From Streptomyces antimycoticus (GTDB taxonomy: Bacteria; Actinomycetota; Actinomycetes; Streptomycetales; Streptomycetaceae): a stretch of 64,000 nt of DNA. The first letter of the stretch is position 1; the number at the start of each line of letters is the position of its first letter. Below are positions 58,203-64,000 of this stretch, in pieces. The notes under the pieces were generated by a model. The model was not told where the DNA came from. It did no database searches and worked only from the letters and a program-made list of their open reading frames with translations. Position numbers and translations under genes: made by a program. The stretch lies in contig NZ_BJHV01000001.1 of NCBI RefSeq assembly GCF_005405925.1, forward strand, positions 3,038,001 to 3,102,000. The letters are read 5' to 3'.

Positions 58203-58246
58203 AGCCCCCGCAGGCGTCACGAACCGCCGGACGTCTCCCCTAGCCG
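58203..58246. repeat. Copy A of a 44-bp repeated element near a stop codon
   Basis: This stretch, with CCGCAGGCGTCA, CCGCCGGA and CCCCTAGCCGC in order, matches the sequence at 62005-62047 in about 37 of 44 positions by eye. It adjoins the 24-bp-arm palindrome. See the separate finding. Confidence 0.7.
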
Positions 58247-58267
58247 CTTTGAGGCGGGCCGAACGCT

Positions 58268-58985
58268 CTAGCGCGCTTCCGGGTTCGCCACCGGCGGCAG
58301 GGCGGGCTCCGGGTCGCGGGGCCGAACAGCCCCGTCAGCGCCAGATGGATCACCATCGCCGCCACCGACCACGCCAGCAGCGCCCCCTTCGCGCCCAGCT
58401 TGAGCGGGCCGTCGAAGGTGACGCCCTTGCCGGCCTCCTTGGCGTGCGCCACGACGTCCGAGGTGGGCCCCATCCAGAGGCCCAGCCGCCAGGCGATCAC
58501 CGAGGCGAGCACCCCGCCGATCGCCAGGCCGATGACCAGCGCGATACCGCCGTGACGGAAGAGCAGAAAGACGATGAGGGCCGAGACGGCCCGAAGGCGA
58601 GCCCGAGCAGCGTGAACACACCGTCCGCGCCGATCGCGTCCTCCCCTTCCGAGTTCTTCAGATAGACGGCGGTGCCGTCCGAGACCAGGGGAACCTTGGG
58701 CGCCAACCACAGCCACAGCAGCCCCAGAAGCACCCCGGAGACCGCCACCGCGATGGCGACCACCGACGCCTGCACCAGTTCGGCGCGCAACTCGGGCCCC
58801 GGCTCGGAGTGCTCCGAGTGCCCCGCGTCCTCCGGATGCCCGGAAGGGGGCTCGGGGTGCTGCGGGTACCCCGAGGGATTCGGCACGGAGGAGTCCCCGG
58901 CAGGCTGCCCGTGGGCCGGGGGGCGGCCCTCGGCGGGATCCTCGTGCGGCGGAGGCGGATCATGTGGCGTCAACGGTGCGGTCAC
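58268..58985 (-). CDS. Membrane protein, DUF2567-like (two frameshifts)
   Basis: A protein of about 239 residues after repair. A Pro/Glu/Gly/His-rich cytoplasmic N-terminus of about 65 residues precedes RAELVQASVVAIAVAVSGVL (TM1), APKVPLVSDGTAVYLKNSEGEDAIGADGVF (extracellular), then TM2 (LLGLAFG/AVSALIVFLLF), TM3 and TM4 ending ALTGLFG. One base is missing near 58590-58592 and one in the GGGG at 58318-58321; repair gives the ending RDPEPALPPVANPEAR at 58268. The four-span fold with this loop resembles DUF2567 as I recall it. Function unknown. GTG 58985. Confidence 0.72.
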
Positions 58986-59044
58986 CCCGTCATCGTGCCA
59001 GGCGGACGGCGTACTTCGGTCGGCGGGACGTTCGCTGCGGCGCG

Positions 59045-59946
59045 TCACCGCACGGCCGCCCGCCGATAGGCCCAGGTCGCGGCGGCGAGGGACACCACGG
59101 CCACCCCGGCGCACACCCCGAGGTCGGCGCAGACCACCCACCAGTCGGGCTGCCCGTCGAAGGTCCGGGCCAGGGCCTCCACACCGTACGTCGACGGCAG
59201 CAGATCGCGCGCGTACGACACCACCTGCGGCATCCGGTCCGCGGGCAACACCCCCAGCAGCAGCGCGGCGGACATCCCCAACTGTCCGCACAGTGTGGCG
59301 AGTTCCTGACGCGGGGCGAGCAGCCCCAGCACGGCGCCGAGTCCGGCGAGGGCGGCGCCGGAGAGGGGGATCACGGCGAGGAGGATCCACAGATGCGTCA
59401 TGGGCAGTTGGAAGAGCACGCTGCCCATGACCGCGGTGACGATGGTTCCGGGCACCGTGAAGGAGGCGTAGGCGGCGGCCGCCCGAGCACCACGGCCGAG
59501 GGGGGCACCGGCAGGGTCGCGTAGTGGTCGAGCCCGCCGCTGGCCCGGAGCTGGCCGAAGTACTGGGCGAGCAGGTTGAGCGCCACGAAGGCGACGACCA
59601 GCACGCTCGACCCGGCCACCACCGACCGCGCCTCGCTCCCGCCGTCCACCACTCCGCGCATCAGGATCATGATCCCGATGGACTGGAAGGTCGCCACGAA
59701 GAGCAGCGGTATCCGGGCCACCCGGGCCCGGGAGAGCTGGGCGCGGTAGACCGCGGCGAGCGCGGGGAAGAGCCGCGCCCGCGCCGCCAGCGGCGCGGGG
59801 ATGTCCCCGGCCTCACCGGACGCCCCCGACGTACCGGAGGCACCGGGCGAGACACCGGGCGCACCGGGCAGCCCAGCGGAAGCACCGGACACACCAGGCA
59901 CACCGGTGGTCCCGGACACACCGGACACGGCGGGCATGACACTCAC
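59045..59946 (-). CDS. ABC-2 type transporter permease (frameshifted)
   Basis: The N-terminal 50 residues are a low-complexity Gly/Ser/Pro/Val tail made of degenerate 15-bp repeats. YRAQLSRARVARIPLLFVATFQSIGIMILMRGVVDGG is the first membrane part. The frame shifts at 59478-59484; with one base restored it continues as VPGTIVTAVMGSVLFQLPMTH and RQELATLCGQLGMSAALLLGVLPADRMP to the end, six spans in total, about 300 residues. GTG 59946 follows GAGGAG. It pairs with the upstream ATPase gene (75-bp gap) as an exporter of unknown substrate. Confidence 0.85.
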
Positions 59947-60021
59947 GTTGTGCGGCTCCTCTTCGCCTCTACGGCTCTTACGGTCACGGTCACCGACGTG
60001 TTCACCGGCTCGCCCCGGCGG

Positions 60022-61062
60022 TCACGCCTTCACCAGCCCCTCCGCGCCCTCCACACGGCCGCCCAGGGCGATGTACACATCCTCCAGGCTCGGCGTGGCA
60101 AGGGTGAAATCGTCCAGCGCCGCGAAGGCGGGGCCACCGGTCACGGTGGCGATGGCGGCGCGCGCCTCGTCCGGCGGGAGCCGGAGCGTCCAGCGCCGCC
60201 CGGAGACGCCGTCGGCGGCCCGGGCCGCCTCGGCGGCCTTCCGCAGGGCGGCGACCTCGGGCACGTCCAGCGGCGGCTCGGTGCGCCACACCAGCTCCAG
60301 CCGCACCTCGTCGGCGACCAGCGCCTTCAGCCCGGCGGGCGTGTCGCAGGCGATGACCTTGCCGCGGTCCAGCACGGCGACCCGGTCCAGAACCGTTTCC
60401 GCCTCGATCACATTGTGGGTGACCAGCACCACGGTCACGCCCCGCTCGGCCCGCCGCCGGTCCACGGCCGCCCATACGGCGCGCCGGGCGACGGGGTCCA
60501 TTCCGCTGGTGGGCTCGTCCAGCACCAGCAGCGGCCGCTCCCCCACCAGTGCGGCGGCGACGCAGGCCAGCCGCCGCTGGCCGCCGGAAAGCTTCTTGAG
60601 CGGGCGCCCGGCGATCTCCCCGAGCCCCAGCTCCTCGATCACCGCGTCCCGCTCGGCACGGGCCGCGCGGGCCTCCAGCCCGCGCAACCGCGCGGTGGTC
60701 TCGGCGGCGAGGGCGACGGTCAGCTCGTCCAGCGCGGTCGAGTCCTGGCCGAGGTAGCACAGCAGCCGGGCAGCGCGTTCGGGGTGGCGTACGAGATCGT
60801 GGCCGAGCACCCGCACGCTGCCCTCGTCGGGCCGCAGCAGGCCGGTGAGCTGCCGTACGAGGGTGGATTTGCCGGCGCCGTTGGGCCCGAGCAGCCCGAA
60901 GACCTCGCCGCGCACCACATCGAGGTCGATGCCGTCGCTGGCCCGGACGGCGGGCGTGGCGGGGGCGCCGCGGCGGCCGCGCGCCGCGGGATAGGTCTTG
61001 ACCAGGCCGCGCACGGTGCACACCACATCGCCGCTCGTCGCCTGTTTCGCGCCCGTCCTCAC
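60022..61062 (-). CDS. ABC transporter ATP-binding protein (ABC-2 exporter type)
   Basis: A 346-residue ATPase. Walker A GPNGAGKSTL near residue 58, Q-loop LCYLGQDSTALDELT, signature LSGGQRRLACVAAALVG, Walker B LLVLDEPTSGMDPVARR and H-loop VLVTHNVIEAETV. A C-terminal domain of about 120 residues is typical of exporter ATPases (daunorubicin-resistance type). Transcribed with the downstream ABC-2 permease; the exported compound cannot be inferred. Confidence 0.94.
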   Translation of the reverse strand: MRTGAKQATSGDVVCTVRGLVKTYPAARGRRGAPATPAVRASDGIDLDVVRGEVFGLLGPNGAGKSTLVRQLTGLLRPDEGSVRVLGHDLVRHPERAARLLCYLGQDSTALDELTVALAAETTARLRGLEARAARAERDAVIEELGLGEIAGRPLKKLSGGQRRLACVAAALVGERPLLVLDEPTSGMDPVARRAVWAAVDRRRAERGVTVVLVTHNVIEAETVLDRVAVLDRGKVIACDTPAGLKALVADEVRLELVWRTEPPLDVPEVAALRKAAEAARAADGVSGRRWTLRLPPDEARAAIATVTGGPAFAALDDFTLATPSLEDVYIALGGRVEGAEGLVKA

Positions 61063-61129
61063 GAGCTATGAGGGTACGCGCCCAAACACCCGCTCCCGTC
61101 CTCGGGGCCCTCGGGGACGGATCGGAGGA

Positions 61130-61765
61130 TCACAGGACGAGCAGGGTCGGCGGCGCGGTCGTGTCGGTGCCACCGGGGGTTGTGACGAGGACGGAGTACG
61201 TCCCGGGGAGCACCGCGGGCACGACGGCGAGGATCTGGGTCGGGGAGAGGTTCACAAAGGTGGCGGGGGCCTGGGTGAGCCCGTTGCCGAGGACCACCGC
61301 GGCGGCGTCGAGCAGACAGGTGCCGCCGATCGTGACGCGTTCTGGCCGGAAAGCTGCGCCGCCGGGGTGACGGAGTCGGCGCTGGGGGCGTCGTGGAAGG
61401 TGTACGCGCAGCCGCTCCCCCTGGGGACGCGGGTTCCGCCGAGGGAGGTGACGGTGACGTCCACCGTGTCGGTGCAGCCCGCGATGGGGGCGGTGTGGGC
61501 GGGCGTGGTGACCGTGAGCCGGCCGTCGGTCGACGGCGGGAACGTTCCGGTGGCCGCGCCGACGGATCCGAAGGTGACGCCGGTGGCGGTCAGGAACCCC
61601 GTGCCGAGGAGCGTGACCGTGGTGGGCCCGGCCGGTCCGGCATTGCTGCTCAGGCCGTGGCACGGGTGATGTCCGCCAGGCCCGAGCCGCTCAGCGTGAC
61701 CTTTCCCCGGCCCTGCCCTGGTCGGTGCCGGTGGCGGGGTTCACCAATGACGTGAGAATCGCCAT
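61130..61765 (-). pseudogene. IPT/TIG-domain protein with at least three frameshifts
   Basis: Starting at ATG 61765 (MAILTSLVNPATGTDQG), pieces in three frames line up as a two-domain IPT/TIG immunoglobulin-like protein: KVTLSGSGLADIT, then SNAGPAGPTTVTLLGTGFLTATGV and STDGRLTVTTPAHTAPIAG, then VTVTSLGGTRVPRGSGCAYTFHDAPS, then RPERVTIGGTCLLDAAAVVLGNGL ending near 61130 (about 212 residues). Breaks are near 61702-61704, 61653-61656 and 61340-61365. No signal peptide is visible. Three breaks in 640 bp is more than the neighbours show, so decay or a bad sequence patch are both possible. Confidence 0.62.
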
Positions 61766-62004
61766 GGTCATCCTCCTTGGCGCATACGGCCGGTGACCGC
61801 GCCGGGCCCTCGGCGAGCCGTCCCTGAAAGCCGATTGCCTCCCGGTTGCAGTCGATTGAAGCAATCAGATAAGAGGAACAACAGACGCAAGAGGCGCATT
61901 ATCGGCGGGCGCGGAGCGGCGCACCGCGCCCACAGCGAGCCCCCTCTTGACCACGGGGCTACCGCGTGTCCGGCGGGCTGCTCCCTTCCCGTTACCAGGT
62001 GCGC

Positions 62005-62047
62005 AGCCCGCCGCAGGCGTCAGATCCGCCGGATATCCCCTAGCCGC
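62005..62047. repeat. Copy B of a 44-bp repeated element at the NYN gene stop
   Basis: CCGCAGGCGTCAGATCCGCC and the following CCCCTAGCCGC match copy A at 58203-58246. The CTA (62040-62042) is the reverse of the NYN gene TAG stop, so the element includes the end of the gene. Confidence 0.7.
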
Positions 62048-63349
62048 CCGTCTGGGCGTGCTCCGCGGCCGAGCGGAGGTCGATTTCGCGCCAGAAGCCC
62101 GCCCGGATCGCATAGCGGTCGTGCTCGTCGATCTGGTCGTCCTTGTGGGCCAGCAGCCCGAAGCGGGCCGCGTAGCGCAGCAGTTCACCGTCGATGCGGT
62201 GCGGGATGCGGGGGTACTCCGTGGAGATCTGGCGCAAGGGCCCCGGATCCCCGAGCCGGTCGGTCCAGCGGCGGGCGAAGACCTGGCCGACCTCGAACGG
62301 GTCGCCGCTGACGGCCGTGATGTCCTCCTCGCGGTCGGCCCAGCGCTGCTCGGCACTGGTGAGCTGGGCCAGCATGGGGAGGTTGGCGGTCTCCGGCGGC
62401 TCTCCCACGGCGCCGGGGCCCCGGTCGATCCAGCCCTTGTCGGAGGACCAGCGCAGGGTGGCGCCGGCGGCCTGCTGCCGCTCCGTCTGGCCGCCGGGCG
62501 CGGCCGGGCCACGGCCCAGGTCGGCGAGGTCCTTGGGGGTGGGCACCCCCTTGCCGGCGCCCGCCGCCACGCCGTCCGCGCCCGCCTCGGGGGCCGCGGC
62601 GGGACGGCCGGGGGCGGCGGCCGGGCCGGTCACGTCGGCGCCGGGCCGGGCGGCGCCGTTACGGCCACCGGGGCCTCCGCCGTGCCGGGCGACCCGGTCG
62701 CGGCCGCGGCGGCAGCGGCGGCCGTCTCCGGGAGCGGGGCGGAGAGAATGGCCGCGATCTCCGGGCGCGGCTCGGAGACGGGCGCACAGGGCCCGGGAAG
62801 CTCCTTGGCGCGCACCGCCCTGGTGATCCAGGCGCGGTCGAGGACGCGCCGCTCATCGGCCTCGGCGACGAGGTCCTCGGACTGGTTGTAGTCGCCGTCG
62901 GCGGCCTGGACCGCCCAGAGGTGGACGGCGACGCCGTGCTCCTTGGCCGACATCAGCCCGGGCAGCAGGTCTCCGTCGCCGGTGACGAGGACGATGTCGG
63001 CGCAGGCCCGGTTGCGGGCGAGCTCGGTGAGCTCGGCGTGCATGGCGGCGTCCACGCCCTTCTGGGCCCAGCGGCCGTCACTGCGGGTGAGCGCGCCCAG
63101 CCGTACGGTCACCCGGGGCATCACGCGCAGCCGCCGGTGCTCGGGCTGGGGCACACGGTCGGGGGCGCCGTCGAACCAGTAGATGCGCAGCAGCGGGCAC
63201 TCCGTCTCGGCCTCGGCCCGCTCCCGCAAGCCCTGGATGAGGGTCGCGTGGTCGACGGAGATACGCGATCGGGCGGGCTCCCCGGCCAGCAGGCTCGCGG
63301 CGGCGCCCAGCAGATACCCGGCGTCCACCAGGACGACGCAGCGGTCCAC
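62040..63349 (-). CDS. NYN-domain (PIN-like) RNase-type protein (frameshifted)
   Basis: The N-terminal NYN domain (residues 1-165) starts CVVLVDAGYLLGAAASLL and has RIYWFDGAPD, WAQKGVDAAMHAEL and VLVTGDGDLLPGLMSAKEHG; these carry the metal-binding Asp of PIN-like nucleases. A Pro/Ala linker follows, then RWSSDKGWIDRGPGAV and ISTEYPRIPHRIDGELLRYAARFGLLAHK, a conserved C-terminal domain. The frame stops at 62630 and an overlapping GTG continues the C-terminus; one base restored near 62640-62660 gives one protein of about 436 residues. GTG 63349 follows GAGGGTGGAA. The role is probably RNA processing. Confidence 0.85.
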
Positions 63350-63637
63350 GTTCCACCCTCTTTCCTGACGGTCCAGTCCTCGGTCGCCCCCGCGCACAGC
63401 CGTACCCCGGATGTGGTTTTCGGCTTTCCTTCGAGTCTGCCCGACCGTGCGGGGGTTATCAGTCCGAACTGGATCACCGGCGTGGCGGATACGGCTTACC
63501 CGCCAATACTCTCCTTCTCACTCACCGTAATTGCCCGAAATGCACGGGTCACCGCGGCATGTCACTGTTTCTTCCCGAAGGGCTTCTCCCGGCAGGGCCC
63601 TTCGCCAGGGGCTGATCCCAACCGGAGGAACACCACC
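63350..63637. other. Divergent intergenic region between the NYN gene and a small gene
   Basis: Roughly 290 bp of moderately AT-rich DNA by local standards, containing the promoters of both genes. No open frame with proper codon bias or notable repeat was seen. Confidence 0.5.
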
Positions 63638-63817
63638 ATGGGCAAGAACAAGAACCGCGATCGCAAGCAGCAGCAGGAACAGCGCCAGGAGCGCGGCACC
63701 GCCGACCGCGGCGCCGAGCAGCAGCCGTCGATGGAGGGGCAGTCGCAGGCGATGCGGTCGGAGGGCAGCCCCTCGACGGCCCGCAAGGGCCGGCAGAAGA
63801 GCTTCGGCCACAACTGA
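63638..63817 (+). CDS. Small basic Gln/Arg/Lys-rich hypothetical protein, 59 residues
   Basis: ATG 63638 with a perfect GGAGG eight bases upstream encodes a hydrophilic peptide: MGKNKNRDRKQQQEQRQERG, then TADRGAEQQPSMEGQSQAMR and a basic ending. It lacks hydrophobic residues and is likely unfolded. Similar short, Lys/Arg/Gln-rich proteins are conserved in Streptomyces without known function. A strong hairpin follows. Confidence 0.78.
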   Translation: MGKNKNRDRKQQQEQRQERGTADRGAEQQPSMEGQSQAMRSEGSPSTARKGRQKSFGHN

Positions 63818-63872
63818 CGCACCGCGCACCGGCGCTGGGCCACCGCGGTGGCAGGCCGCGTGACCGTGGCCC

Positions 63873-63905
63873 CCAGGGGCGCGCCCGATGCGGGCGCGCC
63901 CCTGG
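63873..63905. terminator. Perfect 15-bp-arm hairpin
   Basis: CCAGGGGCGCGCCCG (63873-63887) and CGGGCGCGCCCCTGG (63891-63905) pair perfectly around ATG. It lies between the small plus-strand gene and the minus-strand gene ending at 63938, so it should terminate both. Confidence 0.85.
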
Positions 63906-63937
63906 TGCGCTTCGCCGACGTCAAGGACGCCGGGCGG

Positions 63938-64000
63938 TCATCCGGCCAGGCAGGACGCCCCCAACAGCACCTTGAGATCGCCGAAGAGCGCCGGGTCGGC
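63938..64000 (-). CDS. dnaE: C-terminus of a gene cut by the window edge, probably DNA polymerase III alpha (dnaE)
   Basis: A minus-strand frame enters from the right edge and ends at TGA (63938-63940) with the residues ADPALFGDLKVLLGASCLAG. The motif FGDLKVLLGASCL resembles the C-terminal end of actinobacterial DnaE as I recall it, and dnaE is expected at about this place in the conserved order. Only 20 residues are visible, so the call is tentative. Confidence 0.5.
   Translation of the reverse strand, partial: ADPALFGDLKVLLGASCLAG

Overview
This is a high-GC actinobacterial chromosome segment, almost certainly Streptomyces. The support is strong G/C third-position bias, many GTG/TTG starts, GGAGG-type ribosome sites, ATGA/GTGA stop-start overlaps, an ANTAR regulator beside pyruvate kinase, a HisA/TrpF-type (PriA) enzyme with no separate trpF, and a CU044_5270-type gene behind an ECF sigma factor. 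From memory, the gene order follows the S. coelicolor core between the liv transporter and dnaE, with strain-specific insertions.

Layout. 0-5 kb: end of a branched-chain amino-acid ABC transporter, ANTAR response regulator, an odd short tRNA with anticodon CAA, a helix-turn-helix/LAGLIDADG-like gene, pyruvate kinase and a SIMPL protein. 5-17 kb: Tat-exported 5'-nucleotidase, an orphan lysine decarboxylase/lysine N-hydroxylase pair, aminopeptidase N, chorismate mutase, a VOC protein, a secreted trypsin, a putative metallopeptidase and a PPOX oxidoreductase. 17-22 kb: a GT39-like membrane glycosyltransferase and a four-gene GntR-ABC operon with its operator. 22-38 kb: gltBD, a VIT-family protein, lgt, a DsbA-like thioredoxin, then trpE, trpC, trpM, trpB, trpA and hisI with small membrane genes between them. 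38-49 kb: conserved envelope genes followed by the most accessory stretch. It holds a broken GntR gene, a HIT protein, a 3-TM protein divergent from a TIR-NB-ARC-TPR protein (candidate immune module), OsmC, a broken flavin oxidoreductase, and an ECF sigma factor with a CU044_5270 protein. 49-55 kb: the his operon hisD-C-B-(small membrane ORF)-H-priA-ridA-F. 55-64 kb: a beta-helix-like membrane protein, a Lon-N protein, YbaK, an ABC exporter, a TIG protein, an NYN nuclease and the end of what is probably dnaE.

Genes that work together: trp genes plus PriA give the complete tryptophan route, with chorismate mutase as the competing branch. hisI plus the his operon contribute most histidine steps. 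gltB and gltD form glutamate synthase. Lgt and the DsbA-like protein serve the envelope.

A technical caveat matters throughout. At least eleven genes carry single-base frameshifts, mostly in short G/C runs, including essential ones (pyk, hisD). This pattern looks like uncorrected sequencing or assembly indels, so I annotate these as single genes and give the approximate breakpoints.
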